From the NCBI RefSeq assembly GCF_030010235.1, contig NZ_JASCRS010000003.1:310001-374000 (forward strand): a DNA stretch of 64,000 nucleotides, written 5' to 3'. The translations under genes were made by a program, and so were the position numbers. The notes beneath the pieces were generated by a model. The model was given only the letters and a program-made list of their open reading frames with translations. It did not search any database and was not told the DNA's origin. Below, one piece after another: positions 27,290 through 35,000 of this stretch. Source of the DNA: Leucobacter sp. UT-8R-CII-1-4. Lineage in GTDB: Bacteria; Actinomycetota; Actinomycetes; Actinomycetales; Microbacteriaceae. Numbering within the stretch: position 1 is the stretch's first letter; every line of letters begins with the position of its first letter.

Positions 27290-28915
27290 ATGACCACTGA
27301 GGGTGACCACACGATTGGTCGCTGGCTGCGCGATCGGGCCAGCGCCGATCCACATCGCGTCGCGATCGACGATCGAGGCGTGCTCGTCGACTATGCAACG
27401 CTTTACGCTCGCGCGAGTTCCCTCGCCGATACCTTAGGCGGGGCAGGCTATGGGTCGGGCGCGCGCATCTGCACGGTGTCAGGTAATTCAGTTGATCACG
27501 TCGTGGCGTTTTTTGCCTGTGCGCTGCTCGGTGCCGCGTTTGTGCCACTTTCTTGGCGGCTCACCCCCGCAGAGCTCGCTGAACTGCTTCGGCGCAGTCG
27601 TGCCGATTTGGTGCTGATTGAAGAAGAACACTCGTCACTGGCGAGTGAAGCTCTGAGATTGTTCGCGAGCGGTGCTTCAGCTTCAACAGCGCTGCCCCGC
27701 TGCGCCCCACTCGGCTCGGTGGGTATTGAGCAGCAGGCACCGCGAGCGCTATTCGTTCGCGAGCGTCGCGCCCCACAGAGTGATGATCCGCTTCTGGTGA
27801 TCTACACTTCTGGCAGCGAAGCAGCTCCGAAGGGAGTGGTGCTCACCCACGCGAGTTGTTTCTGGAACAACTTGGCACTGAGCCAGGCGATGCCGATGTC
27901 ACGCGATGACGTGGTGCTCGCGATTTTGCCGCAGCACCACGTCGCAGCGTGGAACGTGCAACCTCTGCTTGCCTGGTGGGTCGGTGCGACAGTTGTGCTT
28001 GAACGGTCGTTTCAGCCAGAGCGTGCGTTGCAACTGATTCAGGAGCGACGAGTCACCACGGTGATGGGCGTGCCAACCCAGTACCGAATGCTGCTCGACG
28101 TGCCGCATCTTGATCGTTTTGATCTCAGTTCGCTGCGCCGGGTGGTAGTTGGTGGTGCCACGACACCCCGAGACCTTGCTGAGTCTTGGGCTGCCCGCGG
28201 CGTGCACCTCACCCAAGGCTATGGACTCACTGAAGCTGCGCCCAACGTGCTGTTTCTCAGACCCGAGGATCTGCCTGCAAATCCCGAGGCAATCGGTCGG
28301 CCATATCCCACCGTGGACACTTGCATTGTTGACCCAGATTCTGGTTTGGTGCTTGAAGGCGCAGCTGCCGGGGAACTCTGGGTACGCGGGCCAAGCCTGT
28401 TCGCTGGTTATCTTGATGACGATGAGGCAACCGAGCGCGCGATGAGCGACGGTTGGCTGCGCACGGGTGATCTGGTCGCCCGCGATGCGCACGGTGTGCA
28501 TCGGGTCATCGATCGTTTGAAGAACATTTATGTCTCTGGTGGTGAAAATGTCGCGCCCGCAGAAGTTGAATTTGCGCTCACTGCGCACCCACTGGTTGAA
28601 GAGGCGTCGGTAGTCGCGGTGCCCGACCCAGTTTGGGGTGAACGCGGTTTCGCATTTGTGGTGACGCGTGAACCGCTGAGTGCAGACGAACTGCTCGCTT
28701 TTGCGCGCACCAGAATTGCAAGTTTCAAACTGCCTGCGCGGGTCGAGTTTGTGGCAGAGCTACCGCGAAGCACGATTGAAAAAGTGGCGCGAACAAGGCT
28801 TCAAGATCTGGCGATGAAACTCTGTGGTGTGGCTGAAGTAGGTACGCAACACAATGCGCAGACGCTTGTTGATCCTGCGCAAAACCCCAAGACGAAGGGA
28901 AAGGCACATGCCTGA
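27290..28915 (+). CDS. AMP-dependent acyl-CoA synthetase/ligase
   Basis: A 541-residue adenylating enzyme activating a carboxylic acid to its CoA thioester with ATP. P-loop-like motif IYTSGSEAAPKGV (about residues 171-183), the core GYGLTEAAP, the hinge DGWLRTGDLV and the DRLKNIYVSGGENV plus C-terminal Lys in RSTIEKVART. Length is normal for medium- or short-chain acyl or aromatic acid ligases. Its place after an organic-acid-like importer suggests that it activates the imported acid. The stop overlaps the TetR start by eight bases. Confidence 0.9.
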   Translation: MTTEGDHTIGRWLRDRASADPHRVAIDDRGVLVDYATLYARASSLADTLGGAGYGSGARICTVSGNSVDHVVAFFACALLGAAFVPLSWRLTPAELAELLRRSRADLVLIEEEHSSLASEALRLFASGASASTALPRCAPLGSVGIEQQAPRALFVRERRAPQSDDPLLVIYTSGSEAAPKGVVLTHASCFWNNLALSQAMPMSRDDVVLAILPQHHVAAWNVQPLLAWWVGATVVLERSFQPERALQLIQERRVTTVMGVPTQYRMLLDVPHLDRFDLSSLRRVVVGGATTPRDLAESWAARGVHLTQGYGLTEAAPNVLFLRPEDLPANPEAIGRPYPTVDTCIVDPDSGLVLEGAAAGELWVRGPSLFAGYLDDDEATERAMSDGWLRTGDLVARDAHGVHRVIDRLKNIYVSGGENVAPAEVEFALTAHPLVEEASVVAVPDPVWGERGFAFVVTREPLSADELLAFARTRIASFKLPARVEFVAELPRSTIEKVARTRLQDLAMKLCGVAEVGTQHNAQTLVDPAQNPKTKGKAHA

Positions 28916-29600
28916 CATCAGGAGTATCCCCGAAACCAAGGGTGGGCAAGCTGTTTCGTCAACCACCGGACGGCCACTGACCAAGCGAGGCGAAGCCACC
29001 CGGCGACGCATTCTTGAAGCCGCCGAAGACGTATTTGCCGAGCACGGCTACCACGAAGCCTCCATCGTCAAAGTAACCGAGCGGGCCGGTGTAGCTCTCG
29101 GCACCTTCTACCTGTACTTCGACAGCAAACGCAGCGTGTTTGAAGCGCTCGTGCTCGACTTAAACGGACGAGTACGCCAATCAATGAGCGAAGCCATGGT
29201 GGGCGCCAGCAACCGAGTTGAGGCGGAGCGGCGCGGCTTTGAGGGTTTCTTCCGCTTCACCGCGCAGCACCCGGCACTGTATCGCGTAGTGCGCGAGGCA
29301 GAATTTGTTTCTCCCGCGGTGATGCACATGCACTACCAGCGCATCGTCGAAGGATACGCGGTCGGGCTTGCGGCAGCGCAGCAACAGGGCGATATCGACC
29401 CGGCGCTCGATCCTGAGATTGCCGCCTGGGCGCTGATGGGCATGGGCGAATTGATCGGTATGCGCTTTTTGCTCTGGCAGCGAGACGGCGATGAGCAGAG
29501 ACCAAGCGAGATAGACCCAGAGGTGTTCGACGCAATGATGCGATTCATCGCAAATGCGCTCGGTGCCCCCAACTCAGCAGCACAAAGGAGTAGCGAATGA
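28908..29600 (+). CDS. TetR family transcriptional regulator
   Basis: A 230-residue repressor-type protein. The N-terminal HTH (about 25-70) reads RRRILEAAEDVFAEHGYHEASIVKVTERAGVALGTFYLYFDSKRSVFEAL; the rest is the helical ligand domain. GAAGGGAAAGG precedes ATG 28908. It lies inside the operon, overlapping the ligase and the dehydrogenase genes, so it probably autoregulates the cluster, with an acyl-CoA as the likely ligand by analogy with other TetR proteins next to ligases. Confidence 0.92.
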   Translation: MPDIRSIPETKGGQAVSSTTGRPLTKRGEATRRRILEAAEDVFAEHGYHEASIVKVTERAGVALGTFYLYFDSKRSVFEALVLDLNGRVRQSMSEAMVGASNRVEAERRGFEGFFRFTAQHPALYRVVREAEFVSPAVMHMHYQRIVEGYAVGLAAAQQQGDIDPALDPEIAAWALMGMGELIGMRFLLWQRDGDEQRPSEIDPEVFDAMMRFIANALGAPNSAAQRSSE

Positions 29601-30349
29601 CTACGCAAGATCTCAACGGAAAACGGGCCGTGATTACCGGTGGCGCGAGCGGCATCGGTTTGGCGTGTGCTCGCGAGTTCGCTGACCGTGGTGCCACAGT
29701 GGTGATCGCCGATATCAACGCGGATGCCGCAGCCGCCGCCGCAGCTGAACTCGGTGGTGAGTCGTGGCAGGTCGATCTGAGTGACACTCGTGCGCTCGAC
29801 GAGCTGAGCTTGAACGCCGACATTTTGGTGAATAACGCCGGAATTCAGCAGGTGAGTCCGATTGAAGATTTTGATCCCGAGAAATTTCGGCTGATCCAGC
29901 GAATCATGCTTGAGGCACCATTTCTGTTGATTCGTGCGGCGCTGCCAGGCATGTATGAGCGCGGATGGGGTCGTGTGATCAACATTTCGAGTGTGCACGG
30001 TCTGCGGGCGAGCGCGTTCAAATCTGCCTATGTCGCAGCGAAACATGGGCTTGAGGGGCTCTCGAAGGTGACCGCTCTTGAGGGTGGTCCCCACGGAGTA
30101 ACGAGCAACTGTATTAACCCCGGCTACGTGCGTACGCCTCTGGTTGAGCGACAGATTGCGGATCAGGCGAAGGTGCACGGTATCGCTGAAAGCGAGGTGG
30201 TCGCGAAGGTCATGCTGACCGAAAGCGCCGTAAAGCGGCTCGTCGAGGCAGACGAGGTCGCCTCGCTTGCGGGTTGGCTGGCTTCAGACGCGGCCACGAT
30301 GGTGACCGGCGCTTCGTACACGATGGATGGCGGGTGGAGCGCTCGATGA
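29597..30349 (+). CDS. bdhA: 3-hydroxybutyrate dehydrogenase (SDR family)
   Basis: A 250-residue short-chain dehydrogenase oxidising 3-hydroxybutyrate to acetoacetate with NAD. Cofactor motif TGGASGIG (about 14-21), NNAGIQQVSPIEDF, INISSVHGLRAS, active-site Tyr145/Lys149 in SAYVAAKHG, and the 3-HBDH-specific NPGYVRTPLVERQIADQAK. Ends in DGGWSAR as expected. It links the operon to the CoA transferase and thiolase upstream, giving acetoacetate use. Four-base overlaps on both sides. Confidence 0.88.
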   Translation: MTTQDLNGKRAVITGGASGIGLACAREFADRGATVVIADINADAAAAAAAELGGESWQVDLSDTRALDELSLNADILVNNAGIQQVSPIEDFDPEKFRLIQRIMLEAPFLLIRAALPGMYERGWGRVINISSVHGLRASAFKSAYVAAKHGLEGLSKVTALEGGPHGVTSNCINPGYVRTPLVERQIADQAKVHGIAESEVVAKVMLTESAVKRLVEADEVASLAGWLASDAATMVTGASYTMDGGWSAR

Positions 30350-31257
30350 TCAGTCACAAATACCGCACCATCGATGTGCCGGTAGCGGGTGGTCAACTTC
30401 GGGTCGGCATCTGGGATCCAATTGAAGTGGCAGAGGGCACCGAGGTTCCCCAGGTTTTGGCGATTCATGGCATCACCTCTTCGCACCTTGTCTGGCCGCT
30501 GTTGGTGGCCCAACTGCCGGGTGTGCGGGTTATCGCCCCTGACTTGCGGGGGCGCGGTTCGAGTCGAGATATCGCTGGATCAGGAGGGATGCTGGCGCAC
30601 TCGGCAGACATGGTCAGTTTGCTTGATGCGCTTGGAATCGATTCGCTACCGGTAATTGGTCACTCGATGGGCGGTTTTGTGTCGGTGGTGCTTGCGCACA
30701 CGGCACCTGAGCGGGTCTCACGCTTGGTTCTGCTTGACGGCGGCTTGCCGCTCGATGCGCCGGCCGACTTGCAGCCGGAGCAATTGGTGAAAGCCATTCT
30801 TGGATCGACTGCCGATCGGCTCTCTATGCGTTTTGACTCGGTCGCCGCATATCTCGAGTTTTGGCGTGGACACCCGGCGTTTGCTGATGCTTGGTCAGTC
30901 GAGCTTGAAGAGTATTTCGCGTACGATATGGCGCCGGTCGGGGCGCAATTGCGTTCGGCGACAAGCTTGCAAACAACCACAGACGACACGATCGATATGA
31001 ATACCGGTGCGGCCCTGCCGGATGCGCTCGCCGCGCTCGCCGCATGGGGGAAGCCGGTGCTTTTTGTGAGTGTGCCGCTTGGCCTCGCGAACGAGGCTCC
31101 CGGCCTGTACGCCGAAGACTATCTCGCTCGGGTGCTGCCACACTTCTCAACCGTGCGACATGAGCGCTTGCCAGGATTGAACCACTACACAATCGTGTTG
31201 GCCGAGGCCGGTGCTGTTGCGGTCGCCGAGTTGTTGCAGCGGGAGCTCAATTATTAG
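30346..31257 (+). CDS. Alpha/beta hydrolase
   Basis: A 303-residue alpha/beta-hydrolase-fold protein. Nucleophile elbow GHSMGG puts Ser at about residue 107; LAIHGITSSHLVW holds the oxyanion strand and LPGLNHYTI the catalytic His. The ATG at 30346 overlaps the dehydrogenase stop (ATGA), which favours it over a longer in-frame start. In this context it may hydrolyse a hydroxybutyrate ester or oligomer to feed the dehydrogenase, but no substrate can be read from sequence. Confidence 0.85.
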   Translation: MISHKYRTIDVPVAGGQLRVGIWDPIEVAEGTEVPQVLAIHGITSSHLVWPLLVAQLPGVRVIAPDLRGRGSSRDIAGSGGMLAHSADMVSLLDALGIDSLPVIGHSMGGFVSVVLAHTAPERVSRLVLLDGGLPLDAPADLQPEQLVKAILGSTADRLSMRFDSVAAYLEFWRGHPAFADAWSVELEEYFAYDMAPVGAQLRSATSLQTTTDDTIDMNTGAALPDALAALAAWGKPVLFVSVPLGLANEAPGLYAEDYLARVLPHFSTVRHERLPGLNHYTIVLAEAGAVAVAELLQRELNY

Positions 31258-31274
31258 GCGAGCGAACGTCAGCA

Positions 31275-31322
31275 AACGTTCAGGGGGCCGAGGATCACAC
31301 GATCCTCGGCCCCCTGAACGTT
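31275..31322. terminator. Terminator hairpin between convergent operons
   Basis: Perfect 22-base arms (31275-31296 and 31301-31322) around the loop ACAC. It lies between the hydrolase gene and the convergent MetQ-like gene and can fold on either strand. There is no long U-tract, but the stem is very strong. Confidence 0.85.
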
Positions 31323-31333
31323 GCGGGTAAACG

Positions 31334-32284
31334 CTACTGCTGTGCGAATTCCTTCTCCTGCTCAGCGAGCACGCTCTTTAGGGTCTTTTCGTCAAGCTGC
31401 TTGAAGACACCCTGGTAACCGCTTTCTGCCTGGATGGCTGCGATCACGTCTGGGTGGTGGTACAGCTCGGCAACCTTCTTGAGCGCAGGGTTATCGGCGT
31501 TTTCTGCGCGCACGGCGAAGACGTTTACGTACTGCTGCAAGTCGTCGCGGTCGGCGTCTTCAACGTAGATCTGCTCTTTTTCGCCGAGGCCGGCAGCGAG
31601 CTGGTATGGCGTGTCAACGAAGGCGATATCGACTGAGTCGAGTGATGCGGCGGTCTGTGTTGGATCAATCGGGGTGATCTTGCCAAGCTTCGACTTTGAG
31701 TAGTCAACGTCGTCGATCGTTACGCTCCAGTCGGCGGGCTTGGTGAACTCAATTAGGCCGGCGTTGTAGAGCGCGAGGAGTGGGCGCACCTGGTTTGCAG
31801 GGTTGTTCGAGAGCGTGACTTCAGCGCCCGCCGGGATTTCTTCAACGCTTGTCCACTTCTTTGAGAAGAAGCCGATGGGGAAGATTTCGGTCGAAGCCAG
31901 TGGCACGAGGTCGCCGCCCTGAGTCGCGTTGTACTGTGCGAGGAAGCGCAGGTGCTGGAACTTGTTGATGTCTACATCGCCGGCATCAAGCGCTGGGTTT
32001 GGGGTGTTGTAGTCGGTGAATGAAACAAGTTCAACGTCAATGCCCTCTTCCTTGGCAAGATCAACGAGCACTTCCCAGTGACCAGCAGCGATGTCGTTTA
32101 CGCCGAGTTTCACGGTCTCGACCGATGCGCCGTTTTCACCATTGTTTCCGGCCGAGTTTGCGTTCAGCAGAGCTGGTGTGACGATGGCTGCAACGATTGC
32201 GATGACGGCAGCAACGGCAATGCCGATCCAGAGGCCGAGCCGGCTCTTTGGCTTTTCGGGGCGGGCGGGGCGTTCGGTAGACAT
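31334..32284 (-). CDS. metQ: MetQ/NlpA-type substrate-binding protein, membrane-anchored
   Basis: A 316-residue binding protein of the methionine ABC transporter class. The mature part has LGVNDIAAGHWEVLVDLAKEEGIDVELVSFTDY and later DTPYQLAAG, matching MetQ. Unlike typical MetQ it has no lipobox cysteine after the N-terminal hydrophobic segment (about residues 17-45, LWIGIAVAAVIAIVAAIV); a single transmembrane anchor, not a lipid, would hold it. It is divergent from metN-metI, with 184 bases between. An SD-like element is present just upstream of ATG 32284. Confidence 0.88.
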   Translation of the reverse strand: MSTERPARPEKPKSRLGLWIGIAVAAVIAIVAAIVTPALLNANSAGNNGENGASVETVKLGVNDIAAGHWEVLVDLAKEEGIDVELVSFTDYNTPNPALDAGDVDINKFQHLRFLAQYNATQGGDLVPLASTEIFPIGFFSKKWTSVEEIPAGAEVTLSNNPANQVRPLLALYNAGLIEFTKPADWSVTIDDVDYSKSKLGKITPIDPTQTAASLDSVDIAFVDTPYQLAAGLGEKEQIYVEDADRDDLQQYVNVFAVRAENADNPALKKVAELYHHPDVIAAIQAESGYQGVFKQLDEKTLKSVLAEQEKEFAQQ

Positions 32285-32367
32285 TCTGTGCTCCTGGTGG
32301 TGGGTGGGCTGCGCGGTAGGTTGCGCGCTGAGTATTGGCTAGATCGCGGTGTTTCGTGGTCTGCCAG

Positions 32368-32397
32368 CTTGGTAATGTTCGCCGAAAAGCTACCAAG
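32368..32397. promoter_or_regulatory. Inverted repeat between metQ and metN
   Basis: CTTGGTA (32368-32374) and TACCAAG (32391-32397) form a 7-base inverted repeat in the 184-base divergent region. It may be an operator; no S-box/SAM riboswitch or T-box was recognised in the region. Confidence 0.3.
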
Positions 32398-32468
32398 GGA
32401 GCAAAATATATTTCGCACCGTTACGCTTCAAGTCGCCCGGTGAACAGCGATACGTCAAGCTCGTCTGT

Positions 32469-33530
32469 ATGTCATATGCGGGTTCCACACACGACGCAAA
32501 CGAAGAGATCATTCGTTTTGAGGGCGTTACAAAAACCTTTGGTGTGCCTGGCAAGCGTCAGGCCGCCGCAGTGCCGGCGCTCAGCGATCTTGATCTGAGC
32601 ATTCGTCGAGGTGAGATCTTCGCGGTGATCGGCTATTCGGGGGCAGGGAAAAGCACTCTCGTTCGTTTGATTAACGGGCTTGAAAAAGTTACCAGCGGCA
32701 CCGTCACAGTTGATGGACGGGTGGTGAGCGGGCTCGGCGAACGGCAGCTCAGCGAGGTGCGCGAACACATCGGCATGGTGTTTCAACAGTTCAATTTGCT
32801 GCGCTCGCGTACCGTCTTTGGCAACATCGAGTTTCCGCTGCGCGTGGCCAAATGGAGCAAACAAGAACGCGAAGATCGCGTGTGGGAATTGCTTGAATTT
32901 GTGGGCCTGACCGAGAAGGCTTGGGCTTACCCCGAGCAGCTCTCAGGTGGCCAGCGGCAGCGGGTGGGTATCGCACGTGCGCTTGCAGCCAGGCCCTCAG
33001 TGCTACTCGCTGACGAAGCTACGAGTGCGCTTGACCCAGAGACAACCGCCGATGTGCTGGCCCTCTTGCGTCGCACGAATCGTGAGCTTGGTGTCACCGT
33101 TGTCGTGATCACGCACGAGATGGAGGTGGTGCGGGCCATCGCGGACCGGGTTGCGGTGCTTGATGCGGGGCGGGTGGCCGAGATTGGCAGTACTTTTGAC
33201 GTGTTCTCAAACCCGCAGTCCGAGCGTGCGCGTGCCTTTCTCGCGACGGTAGTGCATAACGTGCCAAACGCTGAACAGCTCACTGCCCTGCGCGATCGCG
33301 GGGCAGAACGTCTGTTCACCGTGACAATTGCCGACGGCAGTGACATCGGTGCGTTGCTCTCGCGAGTGGTCTCGCAGCATGGGGTCGAATTCTCGCTGGC
33401 ATTTGGTGGGGTCGACTTGGTGCAGGGCAAACAATTTGGCTCGCTCACTTTTGGTCTGCGCGGTGGCGACATTGATGCGGCGCTCACTCAATTGCGAGCA
33501 GAAGCAACGATCGAGGAGGTCGCACTGTGA
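32469..33530 (+). CDS. metN: Methionine ABC transporter ATP-binding protein
   Basis: A 353-residue ATPase. Walker A GYSGAGKST (about 57-65), signature LSGGQRQRVGIARAL (about 157-171), Walker B LLADEATSALDP, and a C-terminal NIL-like domain (about 270-345) that in MetN senses methionine. The longer length relative to most ABC ATPases is explained by this domain. The start lacks a strong Shine-Dalgarno; ATG 32469 gives the expected length. Stop overlaps the permease start. Confidence 0.93.
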   Translation: MSYAGSTHDANEEIIRFEGVTKTFGVPGKRQAAAVPALSDLDLSIRRGEIFAVIGYSGAGKSTLVRLINGLEKVTSGTVTVDGRVVSGLGERQLSEVREHIGMVFQQFNLLRSRTVFGNIEFPLRVAKWSKQEREDRVWELLEFVGLTEKAWAYPEQLSGGQRQRVGIARALAARPSVLLADEATSALDPETTADVLALLRRTNRELGVTVVVITHEMEVVRAIADRVAVLDAGRVAEIGSTFDVFSNPQSERARAFLATVVHNVPNAEQLTALRDRGAERLFTVTIADGSDIGALLSRVVSQHGVEFSLAFGGVDLVQGKQFGSLTFGLRGGDIDAALTQLRAEATIEEVAL

Positions 33531-34189
33531 ACGCGACATGGGAAACGCTGTGGCCGCTGCTCTTGAAGGGCCTTGGGCAGACTCTCTACATGGTGTCATT
33601 CACCCTGTTGATCGCCGGGTTTATTGGCCTCCTGCTGGGCCTCGCGCTTTCGGTCACTCGGCCGGGCGGGGTTCTCGCGAATCGCGGCTTTAATGCGACT
33701 CTGAACTTTTTGGTGAACGTGTTTCGGCCAATTCCGTTCATTATCTTGGTGGCGGTGCTTGGCCCGCTGACCAAGGTGGTTACCGGCAGCATTATTGGCA
33801 CAAACGCGGGCATTTTTGTGATGATCGTTGGCGGTGTCTTTTCTATCGCGCGTATCGTTGAGCAGAATTTGGTGGCGGTGGATCCGGGAGTCATCGAGGC
33901 GGTGCGGGCCACCGGGGCGAGGCCGCTGCGAATCATTGCCACAGTGCTGATTCCTGAGGCGCTTGGGCCGCTGGTGCTCGGGTACACCTATATCGTGATT
34001 GGCATTGTTGATATGTCGGCAATGGTTGGCGCGATTGGTGGTGGCGGACTCGGTGACTTCGCCCTGACCCGCGGCTACCAGGTCTTCCGCTGGGATGTCA
34101 CGCTGGTGGCGACCGCTGTGATTATTCTGCTGGTGCAGTTGTTGCAGTTCCTTGGTAACCGCTTGGCGCGCAAGGCGCTGCGCCAGTAG
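33527..34189 (+). CDS. metI: Methionine ABC transporter permease
   Basis: A 220-residue permease with five helices, normal for MetI. VIEAVRATGARPLRIIATVLIPEALGPLVLGYTY is the cytoplasmic coupling (EAA) loop and GAIGGGGLGDFALTRGY is the MetI C-terminal signature. GTG start overlaps the metN stop by four bases. Confidence 0.93.
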   Translation: MNATWETLWPLLLKGLGQTLYMVSFTLLIAGFIGLLLGLALSVTRPGGVLANRGFNATLNFLVNVFRPIPFIILVAVLGPLTKVVTGSIIGTNAGIFVMIVGGVFSIARIVEQNLVAVDPGVIEAVRATGARPLRIIATVLIPEALGPLVLGYTYIVIGIVDMSAMVGAIGGGGLGDFALTRGYQVFRWDVTLVATAVIILLVQLLQFLGNRLARKALRQ

Positions 34190-34195
34190 TGCGTC

Positions 34196-34879
34196 TCAGC
34201 GCTCGGTTTCGAGGGAGTCGACGAGCAGGGTTTCTGCGCGGTGCAGATGCGTGGTGAGTAGCTCGCAGGCTCTGGTTTCTTCGCCGCCCTCGAGTGCTTG
34301 CAGAATGAGAGCGTGCTCGTCGCCAATGAGTTCGGGGTGCAATAGTCTGCGGCCTTGCACCTGAGCCATGCACAATCGCACCTCAGAGAGAATGCGGCGG
34401 TAGAGCACGCTCATGCGGGGGCTGTTGAGCGCGTCGACGATCGAGAGGTGAAATTCAAGATCATGCTCGACGATGGCGCTCGGGTGTTCGCTGCGTAGGG
34501 CGAGAATCTGGTTGTTTGCTGCGTGAGCTCGACTTGGCGCGTGCCGAGCCTCGGCAAGTTCGCGCAGTGCGGAAGACTCAAGTCTGCGCCTGGTCTGGTA
34601 GATGTCGTGAACGGCATCTGAGTCGATTGTGAGCACCCTCGCGCTTCGGTTCGCGGTGCGTTGGAGCAGGCCCTCGGCGGTGAGCTTTTCGATTGCGGCT
34701 TTTGCGCTTGGCCGAGCGATTGCGAATTCGCTGGCGACGAGAGCCTCGGTTACCGCAGTGCCTGGCGCGAGCGTACCGGCGAAGATTGCTTCGCGCAGGC
34801 GGCCAGCAACGGCGTCGACCACGCCGCGAATATTGAGCTCGGTGCCGAGTTGCAGGGCAGGGCTGGGATTTGCTGGCAT
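34196..34879 (-). CDS. GntR family regulator, FCD-type (LldR-like)
   Basis: A 227-residue regulator. N-terminal winged HTH (about 15-85) has LREAIFAGTLAPGTAVTEALVASEFAIARPSAKAAIEKLTAEGLL; the C-terminal all-helical FCD domain (about 95-220) includes EHDLEFHLSIVDA. FCD proteins commonly sense lactate, glycolate or other organic acids. It is divergent from the D-lactate-type dehydrogenase at 35001, and TTGTC-A-GACAA lies between, so it is very probably the dehydrogenase regulator. Confidence 0.9.
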   Translation of the reverse strand: MPANPSPALQLGTELNIRGVVDAVAGRLREAIFAGTLAPGTAVTEALVASEFAIARPSAKAAIEKLTAEGLLQRTANRSARVLTIDSDAVHDIYQTRRRLESSALRELAEARHAPSRAHAANNQILALRSEHPSAIVEHDLEFHLSIVDALNSPRMSVLYRRILSEVRLCMAQVQGRRLLHPELIGDEHALILQALEGGEETRACELLTTHLHRAETLLVDSLETER

Positions 34880-34909
34880 GGCAGTAGCGTAGCGCAGTTG
34901 CCATTCAGG

Positions 34910-34925
34910 TATAGTTGTCAGACAA
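34910..34925 (+). promoter_or_regulatory. Promoter -10 with FCD-GntR operator for the D-lactate-type dehydrogenase
   Basis: TTGTCAGACAA (34915-34925) fits the FCD/GntR consensus TNGTNNNACNA exactly and overlaps TATAGT (34910-34915), a fair -10 box. Binding here would block transcription of the gene at 35001. Confidence 0.6.
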
Positions 34926-35000
34926 TCTTAAATGCGCTGTTGCATACACGAACCGCCAAACCCGGTTGCGACGCCGCAAAAGTGACAAAGGAGCACCCCG

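Noticed and set aside
32285-32468. SAM riboswitch before metN
   Set aside because: No S-box or similar core was recognised; only a 7-base inverted repeat and promoter-like sequence.
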